Shown here in pieces: positions 38,642-49,970 of a DNA stretch of 64,000 nt. The notes beneath the pieces are model-generated. The model had not been told where the DNA came from. It searched no databases and saw only the letters and a list, made by a program, of their open reading frames with translations. How positions within the stretch are numbered: the stretch's first letter is position 1; every line of letters starts with the position of its first letter. The stretch covers positions 20,786,767 through 20,850,766 of the forward strand of contig CM035431.1 in assembly GCA_020310875.1 (NCBI GenBank), written 5' to 3'. The position numbers and the translations under genes are program-made. The stretch is from Ceratopteris richardii. Taxonomy: Eukaryota > Streptophyta > Polypodiopsida > Polypodiales > Pteridaceae.

Positions 38642-41600
38642 CTATGGGATATGCGTCTGTCTTACACTTGAATGAGCACATATGTCATCGACATAAACTT
38701 CCAAGCTCTTGCGTAAAAATTCCTTAAAAACATGACACATGAGTCGCTGGAAAGTGGCGGGTGCATTTGTTAAGCCAAATGGCATCACGCGAAATGCAAA
38801 TATGCCCCATTCAGTGGCAAATGCCGTCTTGTGTTGGTCTTCTGGAGCAATAGCTACTTGATTATAGCCTGAAAATCCATCAAGGAAGCTGTAAACTTCC
38901 TTGCCCGCGACTCTTTCCAATAGATGTTCTGTGATAGGAAGAGGATAACTGTCTCTAATCGTGGCGGCATTAACTTTTTTAAGGTTAATACACACACGCA
39001 ATTTTCCATTCTTCTTGGGCACTACCACAATGGGAGATACCCATTCGGTATGCTCAATTTCGTAAATGAATCCTGCTTCTATCAAGCGATCTATCTCCTC
39101 TTTGATCTTCGCAGCGTAGTTATCATTGTACGTGTACGGTTTCTGTTTTGTTGGTTTTGCATCTGGAGTCATAGGGATTCTATGAGAACATATATCTGGA
39201 TCTACTCCTTTCAAATCTTTGTAACTCCACGCAAAAACGTCTCTATATTCGCGTAATAGGGCAACTAGCTCTTCTTCTTCTTCAGTTGTCAGATCATGCC
39301 CTATGTATGTGCATTTTTCTTCCTCTCCTTCTATGGCTACGATTATTTTCTTGGTTTTCTCGCGGTTATCATATACTTGTCCGTCATTCGCCTTTCTATT
39401 AGGCATTCGTACCATGATTCTTCTATCTTCGATTTCATATTTCTTGAAGTTCTCGGGTACTTCAAACAAAGATTCTTCTTTTTCTGACATGGTTGCTTTC
39501 TTCTTCCTTTTCTTGCCTTCACTCTTAGTAGTCACTTCCGTGGCTAATCTCACCTCATTCGTAATTTCCTCGTGTCTATGAGGGTGAGTCTCTACTTTGT
39601 AGAAATATTCTTCCTCTGATGCAAATGGAGAGTCCATGATAATTGATTCTAAATCAAAATCACTTGCATCCTCAAATGCATCAGTGTTCGGTTCACACTC
39701 TTCTAAAATTGCATCGCACATGATTGGCTCTACCGTAAAAACTGAAATGTCATAGCCATCCTCGTCACAGTGGGGTGTCCATTGTTCTTCATTGATGGCT
39801 ACATCCATGGTTGCTAGGATTTCTGCCCAACCATGGGGTTCAAACTCTTCGTCTGGGAATACTACAGGTGCATAGGCTGGATCTTGTAGGGTTCGTGGAT
39901 TTTGTTCTGCACCTAAGGTCCTTGCTTCTAATCTTTCTTCCTCTTGTTGTGCAACTTTACACATCCATAAATGATTATCCTCATGCAACCAAGAAGGATC
40001 TGATTCTAATGAGTGCACGGATTCTGTTTCTACTGGTGTCTTATGGATGGTATTCCATTGTATTGGGGGTACATCTCTATGTGAATAGTCTTTAAGATTG
40101 ACTTTGGTAGTCACTCCTAAATGTTGCAAGTACAAAGAATTAGTTCCCCAATCTTGTACAATTTGCAACTGACGCATGAATGGTCGTCCCAATATCATCT
40201 CATAAGCATGGTTTTTTGCAAAGTCACAAATGGCAAAGGTATGCTCAAATTCTACACCACAAGTGGTGAGAGATATACCTTCTAGTAAGCCTAATGGTTT
40301 TTCTATGTGTCCATCAGCCATTTGTAGCTTCATCCTGGTGGGTCTTAATGCTGGCTTACCCCAACGTTTCCATAAAGCGGTGGTAGCTATGGCTACTCCG
40401 GCTCCTGAATCTAAGATGGCTTTCGTGGTGTAGCCCTGATGGGTTATCGGAAGATAAGTGTTACCTTCCTCTCCTTCGCTCACGTCTCCAATCTTTTCTA
40501 CGGGTATCTCTGGTACCTTATCTTGTGATCCTATTGGTGAGGGAGTAGTAGCAAGCTCGGGGAATTGATTTGCTACATGCTTCCACAATTCTGGTTTTAC
40601 CTTCAATAACTCCTCCAGAGTAAGGTTACATTGTACTTTGGTATTCTTGATCACTTCCGTGTTTCTAGGGATTACTGATTCTTCATTCCTCACTATTATC
40701 GTGGGTGCTCTCATACTAATAGACTTTGCTTCCCAAGGTCCTGTGAACCGAGGTAATTCTTGTAAAGAATTAGATTCAAATCTTGTGTGTTCACTCAGTT
40801 GTTCTTCCTCTACATCATCGTATATAGAGGGGATGTCTTGGGGAAATTGTTCCTGCAAGTCATCTATTTCTTGAATAGGAGGATGGGTTCCTTGTTCTTT
40901 TCTCCATTTCTCTTCTTGGATCTCTCTCAAAAATTCATGTGAGTACCTATGTATGGAAGACAAATTGTCTTGAATTTCTGTATTGGGTACTTGAGACAGG
41001 GATGGTGCATTCCTTTCCTGTGTCTCTGGGACAATAGGGTTCCTAGGCTGATCTTCTTTCTCTTTGCTCTCGATCAAATATTCTAGCCTCTCCATTAGTC
41101 CTTGAAAGTGTAATTCCGGTTTTGCTATGTTATTCCAATTAATATATCTAGAGGCTTCAAACAAGGCTTGTGCTAGTTCTACCATCTTCATGCAAAGTTT
41201 AGTTCTCTCAATTTCTAGATCAGCTCGAGGGTAGTTCTTACTCATTTCAGCTACTTGCGGTCCCTCTTTTAATCTAGCCTGATATGCACGAAACATCATG
41301 TCTAGATTCTCTGGTATGGGTTCCGCTAAAACTGATCCTGATTTCTGAGCTGGATTCTCTTGATTCAATTCCTGTGAAGTCAATTCTTGGATTTTGGCTC
41401 TAGATTCCTTTAAACTTCCTTCCAACTCCGTTATCTTTTTACTCCATTTTCTCTTAATTCTTTCTCTAGAATCTTTCCAAGATTTTGTCTTTTTACTGCT
41501 AGATTCTGCAACTTCACTGGTTTCGGCTGCTTTCTGTTGATTAAGCTTTTGGTTCTGTAAGAGCGCCTGGGCTCTTGTTATAGCTTGGATAGGCACGTAT

Positions 41601-41827
41601 GTAGGGTTGGATCCATCTGCGTTATTTACAATACCTATCACGTTGATCGGTGTCACATTCGGAGCATTAACAGGGTTCTTAGGACAATCTTTGATTATGT
41701 GCTCTTTGCCACAATCAGCACAAAAGCCTTGGATGTTATAGTACTGTGATTGTCCTGCTATCGGGGGATGTGGACAATCCTTTATGAAATGATCTCCTTG
41801 GCACCTAAAGCAAGGTCCTCTAGGGCC
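38642..41827 (-). pseudogene. B pol: gag end, protease PR1 and reverse transcriptase
   Basis: Open from just after the TAG at 41828 to a TAG at 38642, where A has a Glu codon. It contains zinc knuckles near the start (CFRCQGDH and CADCGKEH types), an acidic/Gln-rich linker, PR1 with AILDSGAGVAIATT and MILGRPF, and RT from WVSPIVVVPKKNGKLR to YVDDICAHS. Positions agree closely with A. Between 38459 and 38641 the frame is also open and continues RT. Confidence 0.92.
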
Positions 41828-42394
41828 CTATGGTCTCTGTTGTCTTAATTGGGGCCGTGGATTTGGGTTTGTGTACATCACATTAGCATAGTCGGGCTCC
41901 CAACTAGGTTCCACTGGTGGACTATCGTAATGATATGTCTCCACGTGTTGTGGTGACTCTGTGTAATATGCGGGTGGACTATCGACATGCGTAGAGTCAA
42001 AACTGTTTGAGTGTGGGTCACTCTCTGTGATCAAAGGTGAAGAAGGCACTAAGGCCCTACTTAGGTTCTCTTCTGCAGCAGCATATTTGACTAAGATGAC
42101 ATTCGCTGGTGGGGGTGGCTGCTGAGCTAAGACAAGTTGAGGTCTCTGTTGAGCCTAGTATGGGTAGTTCTGAGGAGGCCTATAGTAATAAGGCTGAGCA
42201 TTGTATTGGCCTTGATACCTACCTGGCTGTGCGTATGCTTGCGGGTAGTTCTGTCTCACGGTTTGTTTGTTGTACGGGCAGTCCTGAGCCGTATGATTCG
42301 TGTATCTTCTTTCAATTGTACAATATTGGCCAATTAGGGTTGGCTTGTGGTTGTGGTGCATTGGGACACATATTTGCCAGATGATCACCACCAC
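41828..42394 (-). pseudogene. B gag C-terminal segment with lesions
   Basis: Homologous to A residues about 575-745. A single-base frameshift near 42315-42340 separates it from the gag frame. TAG codons at 42155-42157 and 41828-41830 (Gln positions) interrupt it. It carries the degenerate knuckle YCTIERRYTNHTAQDC and the Pro/Tyr/Gln-rich linker ending YTNPNPRPQLRQ. Confidence 0.88.
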
Positions 42395-43946
42395 AGGTGT
42401 AACAACGCTTGTTTGTTAGCACCCTAGGTTTACTAGAAACTCCTAGTTTCTGGGCCACTTTTTCTGCTAGGTCTTCTATTGAGCTAGACAATTTCGTGGA
42501 TGCTAGAGATGAACAGTCTGAGTCCTTATAGACCTTTGAAAGTTCCAACTCGTCTCCTAAGTTGTCTTCAATGTCTATGCAAATTCTTACACATTGCTCT
42601 AGCGTTCTGGGTTCTTTTAGGTACACATAGGAGCGTAGTTTAGAGCTCAACAAGCCATCTAGAAACAATGACACTTGCTTAGCTTGTGAGGGTAGCTCTT
42701 GCATTGGACATCGTTCAACATATTGTCTAAACCTACGTCCTACCAGTCTAACTGTTTCTTGAGGGGTCTGTTTAAAGCTATGAATCAACGAAGACGTATC
42801 ATGTCTAATCCCACTTTTAGAGAATTCAGTGATGAATGACTCTAAAAAGTGATGGATGTCTCTAAATTGCCTTTGTTGCAAAGGTTGGAACCAAGTTAAA
42901 GCGGTATTCTTTAACGTTAGTCCAAATGCGTTGTATTGCGTGAACATGTCTTCAACTTGTTCGGCTCTTAGTACTTGCTTGAATTCTGCGACGTGGTCGT
43001 AGGGATCTCCTGTCCCATCAAAATAATTTTTCATGGATTTCACTAACTGAGTGGGTCTCAATATTCTTGCGTGTTCACGTGGTCTAGGTAGAGGAAAATC
43101 ATCTCTACCACCTGGTATTCCATGATCTCTTTGTCTATCCACTCTATTAGTGTCCGTGGTTGTTCTATCTCTCCCTATGGGATGAGCGAAGCTTACTTCT
43201 GGTCTCTCTTTATTTCCCTCTCTTTGATTTCCATGGGCCGAGGATGTTCCTGCCCCTTGTTGACTTGTATTCATGTTTGTTCTAGATGGAGGGAATACCA
43301 ATTCTCCTCTCCATGTGTATGTGTTTTTAGCGCGGTCGGGTACCACAAAGACTCTTTCTGAAGTCTCATCCAGGTATACAACCTTTCCAGGTGTATCCGG
43401 GTCCTTGAACTCGTATATAGTGATGATACCTACCTCACTAAGTAGTTCTGTCTTGTATCTCCAAAAGGCTTCATCCGTTTCTTTATTTACAAACAACTCT
43501 ATGCTTCTGTTATCCTGAAGGATCCATTCTGGGATTAGTACTCGTGTCAGTACAGATTTCCCTCTAGGTGTTCTAGGCTCTTCTAATGGTTCTTTTCCTT
43601 GAGGTTTTGCTTCCGTCTCTGGTTGAATCATGCCAAACTCGTTGGTATTGTTTGGCTGCGTACTTAAGATGTACATTGTTCCTTCCTTGTCTATGTACGC
43701 GTCTTTCTCGAATTTCACCACTAGACGTTCCAATCCAATGGGTTGATCGAGGTTGTGCATTTGCACCACTTGCCTTCGCAAACCATCCTCATAGATGCGA
43801 GCACCTAATCGGTTGGTTCGGAGAAACTCTAGTTGAGTCCTATAGGGTCCTTTAGGTCTCTCTAAATACGCTACCCAAGCTTTATGCCCTTCACAGCCTT
43901 GCTTTGGTTGTCTTTGATTGCCCTTGCTAGACCTGGAAAAATCCAA
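42312..43946 (-). CDS. B gag, N-terminal 544 aa
   Basis: Starts MDFSRSSKG and matches A from GPYRTQLEFLRTN onward. It contains the retrotransposon gag core (AEFKQVLRAEQVEDMFTQY ... WFQPL) and the first knuckle CYTCGGDHLANMC of the C-x2-C-x3-H-x4-C type common in Athila/Tat elements. Ends at a frameshift soon after. Gag assembles the particle. The first 30 residues differ from A, so the start is less certain than the rest. Confidence 0.88.
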   Translation of the reverse strand: MDFSRSSKGNQRQPKQGCEGHKAWVAYLERPKGPYRTQLEFLRTNRLGARIYEDGLRRQVVQMHNLDQPIGLERLVVKFEKDAYIDKEGTMYILSTQPNNTNEFGMIQPETEAKPQGKEPLEEPRTPRGKSVLTRVLIPEWILQDNRSIELFVNKETDEAFWRYKTELLSEVGIITIYEFKDPDTPGKVVYLDETSERVFVVPDRAKNTYTWRGELVFPPSRTNMNTSQQGAGTSSAHGNQREGNKERPEVSFAHPIGRDRTTTDTNRVDRQRDHGIPGGRDDFPLPRPREHARILRPTQLVKSMKNYFDGTGDPYDHVAEFKQVLRAEQVEDMFTQYNAFGLTLKNTALTWFQPLQQRQFRDIHHFLESFITEFSKSGIRHDTSSLIHSFKQTPQETVRLVGRRFRQYVERCPMQELPSQAKQVSLFLDGLLSSKLRSYVYLKEPRTLEQCVRICIDIEDNLGDELELSKVYKDSDCSSLASTKLSSSIEDLAEKVAQKLGVSSKPRVLTNKRCYTCGGDHLANMCPNAPQPQANPNWPILYN

Positions 43947-44282
43947 TATTAGACCAATTCACAGTTGGATGATCAAGCACTTAAGTACATACACCTTTTA
44001 AGTCCCTTCCCTTTTGCCCAATTTTTTAATGCTTGCCCCTTGGTTTTCAAGTCCCAAACTAGGTCAACCTCACGTAGTACTCGTCAAGAGCTTTCTAACG
44101 AGCTATTAAGCTCAAAAAACGGACTTCGGATGAAAAAGTTATGACCGTTCAGGCCCTGGGGGGTAAAAACTGACAAATAGGTTTTTCTCCAAATATGAGC
44201 TAAGGGGTCTTCTATGAGTCTAATCACCCAAAAATTTCCCAAAAATAGCCCCAAAATTGGCCAAAAAATGAAACCCTAAAAT
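43947..44282 (-). other. B leader between array and gag
   Basis: No gene. Contains sequences similar to the A leader at 25490-25740 (CCCCCAGGGCC, GAGCTTAATAGCTCG, pyrimidine runs). Confidence 0.65.
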
Positions 44283-45135
44283 TTGCGATGGGGGTGCACA
44301 ATCGCGATGGTCAGAGATAATCGCGATGGTCTGGGACCATCGCGATGGCGTGAGGGTGCACCGTCGCGATGGTCTGAAATTGCACAATCGCGATGGCGTG
44401 AAAGTGCACAATCGCGATGGCGTGAAAGTGCACCGTCGCGATGGCGTGAATTTGCACAATCGCGATGGCGTCAGTCAACGGTCAACATGCACAATCGCGA
44501 TGGCGTGAAAGTGCACCGTCGCGATGGCGTGAATTTGCACAATCGCGATGGTCTAAAAGTGCACCGTCGCGATGGCGTGAAATTGGACCGTCGCGATGGC
44601 GTGAATTTGCACAATCGCGATGGTCTGAAAGTGCACCGTCGCGATGGCGTGAACTTGGACCGTCGCGATGGCCTGAAAGTGCACCGTCGCGATGGCGTCA
44701 GTCAACGGTCAACATGCACAATCGCGATGGTCTGAGGAGCACCCTCGCGATGGTCTGGGCGCGATGGCGTGAGCCAATCGCGATGGTCTGAATTTTTGAA
44801 GCGTCGCGATGGTCTGAAGTGCACCCTCGCGATGGTCTAGATTGCCACGTGGCACCGTCGGCGCGATGGCGTGGGCCAATCGCGATGGCGTGACACAATC
44901 GCGATGGTCAGAGACCGTCACGATGGTCCGGCCAAGCCGTCGCGATGGCGTGAGCCAATCGCGATGGTGTGACACAATCGCGATGGTCAGAGACCTTCGC
45001 GATGGTCCACCAAAATGCAAATTTTGTGAATGCAGCTGTGGATTCCTAGAGGCGCTGGTGTCGCCTACACGCTGGTGTGGTCGCCTTCTCCAAATTCCGA
45101 ACTTTGCAGACCGTCGCGATGGTCTGACACAGTCG
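44283..45135 (-). repeat. Leader array of B (about 30 CGCGATGG cores)
   Basis: On the plus strand TCGCGATGG recurs about 30 times, spaced mostly 20-35 bp, with linkers CGTGAAAGTGCACCG, CGTGAATTTGCACAA and similar. The block GTCAGTCAACGGTCAACATGC occurs at about 44470 and 44698. The core TCGCGA is shared with the array of A, but the flanks differ entirely. Non-coding; frames across it are repeat artefacts. Confidence 0.9.
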
Positions 45136-45450
45136 GAAATTCCTGACAGAAACTGAAAATTTTACCTTTTCCAAGCTTTCCTGATGCTCTGGAGCTCTGT
45201 ACCTGCAAGAAAACTCAAGAAAACCAAAGTACACACAAGCACAAAAGCTCTCTCTCACTCTCTCGCATGCACAAATGAGGGGAAATGAGGAGAATGGGTG
45301 GATATGGTGAATTTTTTGATTTTTTTGGAGATGAAGATGATGATGCGGTGATGAAGATGGAGTGTGGGGGAGGTGAAAAACACTAAAAACTAAGTAAAAA
45401 CAACAACAAAAACTGAAATTTTTACCTTCCAACGCCACTTCTTGCTATAC

Positions 45451-45460
45451 TCTTACCATC
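45451..45460 (-). promoter_or_regulatory. Conserved leader splice donor, element B
   Basis: GATG/GTAAGA on the minus strand, 25 nt after the primer site. Identical in ten bases to the site in A, I and J. Confidence 0.55.
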
Positions 45461-45481
45461 ACACATTCGTCCTAGACTCGA

Positions 45482-45499
45482 TCCCCGGCAACGGCGCCA
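45482..45499 (-). other. Primer-binding site of B (tRNA-Asp, perfect)
   Basis: TGGCGCCGTTGCCGGGGA on the minus strand is a perfect complement of the plant tRNA-Asp(GUC) 3' end. The spacer to the LTR is CCAAATT. Confidence 0.93.
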
Positions 45500-45506
45500 A
45501 ATTTGG

Positions 45507-46144
45507 TGTTGCTCTAGCACAATGGTGAGAACCACGTTAAGAAGCTCCACCTCCTTAATGTCAATCCGCGGAAGAGATAGGAGTGATATGAAGATCGTGA
45601 ATGTGAGATGAAGTGAGAGTGAAGGTGAGAAGCATAGAAATGCACACACACATACACACACACAATGAAGAGACAAGCAAGACACAATGGAAGGTGGGAA
45701 ATTAGCTCTATTACTCAAGAACACTATTACAAGCTCAAAAGAACTCTAAACTCCAACAAGCTAACCTCAAAAATGAGCTCTCTAGTTCTTTTTATAGTTT
45801 CTAGACTAGTTTTGACCGGTTTCACATCTAGTGACCGGCATAGTTAAAAATTAGGTCCTAGATGCTATTTGGAAGGGTAAACAGTATCTAAAAATAATGA
45901 AAATTGGTACGCGCATTCTACCTAAGCTCCTCAAGCTCGAGGACTCCTCGGCTTGCACAAAATGGAGCTATGGATTACAAAATGGGGTTTTCTATGTTAC
46001 ATATGTTACAATAGTGATAAAAATCACTGTTGGAGGTTTTTGGAAAGTATTTGAAAACATAATTATTTGAAAAACGATTCGACTGGCTCCCTGCTCTGTC
46101 GTTACATGCTTCCGTGTCGTCTGTGCCTCTGGCTGCTTCCAACA
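45507..46144 (-). repeat. 5' LTR of element B (638 bp)
   Basis: TGTTGGAAGC ... GAGCAACA on the minus strand; the ends are intact. GTGAC at 46145-46149 is the right target duplication. TATA-like CTATAAAAAG at 45797-45788. Confidence 0.95.
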
Positions 46145-46785
46145 GTGACATAATGTTGAAGTGGAGAGATAAGTGGGAGACGGGACAAAGGATTGAATTG
46201 GAGAGACATATGGAGGATGGCAAAAAGTGAAAATATGGAAATGTATATGTACCAGAATGGGAAATGTAGTTGGAGGTTGGCGGGAGAAAGGGGGACTTGT
46301 TTTGGTGAGGGGAAGGGGGCAGGGGCTATGTGTTTTTTCTTTTGTGGGGGGGTGGAATGGTTTTGGGGAAAAAGCGCAAAGAGGGAGATGGGAGGATAGA
46401 GAGGGGTGGCAAATAAAGAAATACCCAACTAGAGAGAGACCAACCTGTACACATACATATTAATAAAACAACCAGCAACCAACCAGAGAATGCACAAGGA
46501 ACACACAATGAACACAGAACCAGAATCTCATATATAAAAGCAGAAAAGTACAAGGAAAACACTCTCCATGGTAAGTACATGAAGTGCCAATGAATGGCAA
46601 GGAGCTACCGAGCAGAAAGTACATGATGAGCCAATGAATGGCAACGGAACCAAAAGGATAAGTAAATGCACTACAAACTGAGCCTCAACAACAAAAGGAA
46701 GCAAGGGCAGACCAAATGAAGCGAGTGAAAACCAAGGGGTATGAATACCTAGAGCCTAGGGGAGAGACACAGTATGAGTGTGTGG
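46145..46785 (-). other. E 3' non-coding region right of B
   Basis: No recognisable gene. A-rich and G-rich stretches; several overlapping frames on both strands with no conserved content. Starts with the right GTGAC duplication. Confidence 0.6.
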
Positions 46786-48753
46786 CTAAGGCATCGACGG
46801 AGAATGAGGCCCATCCCCAGGTGGAACATCGCCCCGAGGTGGAGGTAATTCGGGTGAGGCAGGTGGAATGATGGCTGCCTCCTCAGTCCATGCAGCAATC
46901 CTGCTCCTGTACCTGCGTAGGTGATCGCGCTCTCGGCGGACCAACCGACACGCAGGACTATCACATATGCCTAAGGACACACGCTGGCGGATCTCCATAA
47001 GAGTGTGAGTCGCAGCATCATCCTCATCTTGATAGCGGTCTCTATCCTGCTGCATGGCCCGCAACGTATCCCGCAATGTCTGCCACTGAGCCGCTACAGT
47101 AGCAAGAATGCGATCGATCGTCACAGCATACTGCTGATGTAGTGCAGCTATTGCTGAGATGGAATCAAGGGAGAGACGGCCAGCATCGGCGCCATCACTC
47201 GCGACGAGGCTTGCATCACGAAGTAGGCCCAAGAAAGGTGGATCGTCGTCAAGGCTATCGGGGATGGAAGGCTGCGAGGCGGGTGGGGGTGGGGGTGGGG
47301 CCGAGGTAGGCTAGGGTAAAGTGGGAGAAGCAGGAGGCGAGTGATGAGGATGGGAGGTCGAGGCAGACTCAATGGATATTGTTGGAGAAGGAGGAGGCTG
47401 TGAGGCACCGGCCGGGGGGAGTGACTGAATGGGCGAGGTAGGGATAAAGGTAGGAAAAGAATCCATCAACCGTGTATGGACTCTCCTAGCGGGTGGTGGA
47501 GTGGAGGCTGCCAGGGGAGTAGATGCCTGCGGAAGAGTTCTCGGGGATGTGGGCACTACGACGGGCGGTGGTGGAGGGGGATGGGGAGAATGGGCAATAG
47601 AATGTGTAGGATGGGAAGTGTCATGACTATGGCTGGATGCTATGGTCTATGTACCAGGCATATGAAAGAGCCAAGCCAAAACCGGGGCGGAATAAATGGA
47701 GAATGAAGGGGTGCCGCGGTGGAGGGCATCATGGAATCGGCGAGAGCGAAGTAGGAATGACTGGAACATGAGTGTGCCATAGGGAAAAGGGCGACCATGT
47801 AAAAACAGAAGAGAGGGTCAGCTATATGGATGTCGTGCAACGGAAGGTCCGAGGAGGGACTACAAAATAAGAAGAAGAAAATGAACGAATGAAGTACGGT
47901 GAGCTGGTATTGTGTGGGCATGGCATCAACGCCATATAATGATATGTAGAAAGCTGTGGTCTCTTCCCGAGATAACCCCGAGTAGAGTGCCAGTGGAGCA
48001 TGAAATGAAGAGATGCTAGAACCTATGCCTACAGCTACGACCGCAGGGGTCAGCGAACCGGAGGGAAAATGAGGGAAGTCAAGCAGCACTGTGCGAATAT
48101 CGGACCCCTCAGCCTCGGATAAGAGGAGGGAGGCTAGTCGCCAAAGACCAGCCTGACGGAGGCATCCCTCGGGAAGTAGATCGATGATCGGGATCGGAGG
48201 CAAGGCTAAATGCAGGCGGAGGGATAGGGATGAAGATGAGTCTCTATGGTCAACGATGGATGACGATGGTGGACGTGGAACAGAAGAGGTGGAATGGCTA
48301 CCTGAGCTACGTGCAGGATGGCCACTAGAACCATTCTGAGTGCGTCGGCAGGGCTGTGGTAGCCGCAATAGGAAGGTGGTGACCAGGTGGAAGGGTCTCG
48401 GGGCTATACAACAAGGAACTAGAGAGGGAGAAGCATGGAAGGGAAACCGCAAAAGGCTGACTACCCTGGAAATGGGGAGGGGTGGAAAGGGTAGTAGGGC
48501 ATGGAACTGATGCGCGAGGGACGGAGTGGACCATGGAGGGGAGGGAAGAGGGCCGGGGGGCCCTAGGGGCGGGGTGTAGGGTGGCGACAGGGATGATGGG
48601 GATGGAGGCCAGAGGGGCCGAATGGGACGACGCCATAGGAAAAGAAGGGCCTACCTCTGAATGGATAGGACCGAAGGCCAAGGCCGAAGGAGCAAGCTCT
48701 GAGTACGCCTCGGTAGCCATGGATGAATCCTGCTGGGGAGCTGAAGACGCCAT
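46786..48753 (-). pseudogene. E ORF3: accessory gene downstream of pol, broken
   Basis: Overlapping minus-strand frames (48753-48325, 48452-47640, 47556-47311, 47232-46786) join through frameshifts into one protein of about 650 residues. N-terminus: Ser/Pro-rich (MASSAPQQDSS). Middle: a globular-looking part (LLPEGCLRQAGLWRLASLLL) with two short hydrophobic runs (HSFIFFFLF and LFCFYMVALF). Then a Pro/Ser/Thr-rich stretch and a coiled-coil end (AIAALHQQYAVTIDRIL onward). The layout parallels ORF3 of B without obvious sequence similarity. The function is unknown. It is in the env position with an upstream branchpoint and acceptor. Confidence 0.6.
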
Positions 48754-48786
48754 AGATGCAGATCAAGAACTGGGGTCACAAAAGTG

Positions 48787-48821
48787 CTGCAACCACAGAG
48801 AGCAATTGTCTATGAAGTTAG
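48787..48821 (-). promoter_or_regulatory. Candidate branchpoint and splice acceptor before E ORF3
   Basis: Minus strand CTAAC (48821-48817), pyrimidine-rich run, then GGTTGCAG with AG at 48788-48787, 33 nt before the ATG at 48753. This is a strong plant acceptor by eye. Confidence 0.5.
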
Positions 48822-48829
48822 CTCTAAAG

Positions 48830-49250
48830 TGAACATGGGTAAAACATAGAAAAAACATCGGAACTGGGAGCATAGAACCCAAAAATTGGATTCGGCACGA
48901 TCGAATACCCTTAAAGCGACTGTGAAAACGTCAAAAACGGAGGGTTACATGATTAATTACAGAAGGATACAGATAGAATAAGAAGGGAAGAGGAAATAAG
49001 GAAAAAATAGACCAAAATATAAATAAAAATAAAAATTGCTAAAAAAAAGAAATATATAAAACACTAAAATACAATAGGTAATGAAAATATATACAAAAAA
49101 TAAAAATAAAAAGAAATAAATAAGAAATTTATAAAAAAAATAAAAATAAAAATAAAATAAAACAATAAATAAATAAATAAATAAAATAAGAAAAAATAAA
49201 ATAAGAAAATTTAAAAAAACAAAAAGGAAAATACCTGTATATATGCCGAC
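48830..49250. repeat. A-rich low-complexity tract in E
   Basis: From about 49015 to 49225 the plus strand is almost only A and T in AAATAAAA-type runs. No gene seen. Confidence 0.85.
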
Positions 49251-49286
49251 GCTGGTGATGCCGCCTAAGATGGGAAGTAGTGTTTA

Positions 49287-49530
49287 TATAGGGGCGGGGG
49301 GGGGGGGGGGAGGGGGGGGGGAGAGGCGGGGGATGTGTCAGAACGGGGGGCGGGAGGGGGGGGCCGGGGGATGTGTCAGAATGGGGGGCAGGGGGGGACG
49401 TGGAGGGGGGGCGGGGGGGGGGGGGGGGGGGAGGGATGTGTCAGAACGGGGGGCGGGGGGGGGGGGGGGGCGGGGAGGGGGGGCGAGGGGGGTGCGGGGG
49501 GGAGGGACAGAACGGGGGGCGGGGGGTGGT
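49287..49530. repeat. Extreme G-rich tract with short tandem units
   Basis: Uninterrupted G runs up to about 20 bases on the plus strand, with a unit GATGTGTCAGAACGGGGGGC occurring about three times. Could fold into G-quadruplexes; the length may be unreliable because such tracts assemble poorly. Confidence 0.85.
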
Positions 49531-49970
49531 TTTCTTTTTCTTTTTTACCCTCAACCTCGAAAATTCCAGGGGGCCCTTTTTTTTGGAAAAAAACATCCAA
49601 AAAGAGAGACAATTGGAGAAAAAATCCAAAAAAATATCAAAAAATTGCCAAAAAATTCTGAAAAAATTCTCATAAAATTTTCTACAGGGCTAGGCTTAAT
49701 TTACGTACTCAAAACCACAATGAGTTTCATTTTTTCCTCCTATTTGGCAATAAAATGACATTTGAAAAGGATAAAAATGCTAGAAAAAATTTCCAAAAAT
49801 ACCCGAAAATTGTACTTTTGCAGCGGTTATGAAATGCCTTCTAGGTTTGCTAAAAACTCAAGGAACAAGTATGAAATTGATAAAGAAAACTACTAAAATT
49901 TAGCAAAATGAGATGAGAAAGCTATGTACAACCTGGATAGATTCTGCAGTTCCAGGTGATCCACACTTCT
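49531..49970 (-). other. E spacer between pol and G-rich tract
   Basis: No gene seen; A/T-rich with some runs of A. The integrase gene ends at 49971. Confidence 0.55.

Larger units (their letters stand above)
16151..46144 (-). mobile_element. Element B: large gypsy element with accessory ORF3, split by A
   Basis: Complete minus-strand element bounded by two 638-bp LTRs (16151-16788 and 45507-46144) and a perfect 5-bp target duplication GTGAC. Without A it is about 16.9 kb. Order: LTR, tRNA-Asp primer site, splice donor, TCGCGA array, gag, PR1, RT, RNase H, two zinc fingers, integrase, PR2, tail, splice acceptor, ORF3, hairpin, polypurine tract, LTR. The LTRs differ at four sites by my alignment (0.6%). 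Gag-pol has six in-frame TAG codons and one frameshift, and ORF3 has one TGA, so it is not autonomous now. Confidence 0.95.

Noticed and set aside
44283..45135. Regular short repeats that might be read as a CRISPR array or a coding Arg/Asp/Gly repeat protein
   Set aside because: Units are irregular, linkers are themselves repeated, the region lies in a retrotransposon leader of a plant, and the frames exist on both strands as a by-product of the repeat.
45482..45499. tRNA-Asp gene fragment
   Set aside because: Only the 3' 18 nt, on the strand and at the position of a primer-binding site; no tRNA body.
49243..49758. Gly-rich and Pro-rich frames across the poly-G tract
   Set aside because: Pure composition effect; present in several frames on both strands.
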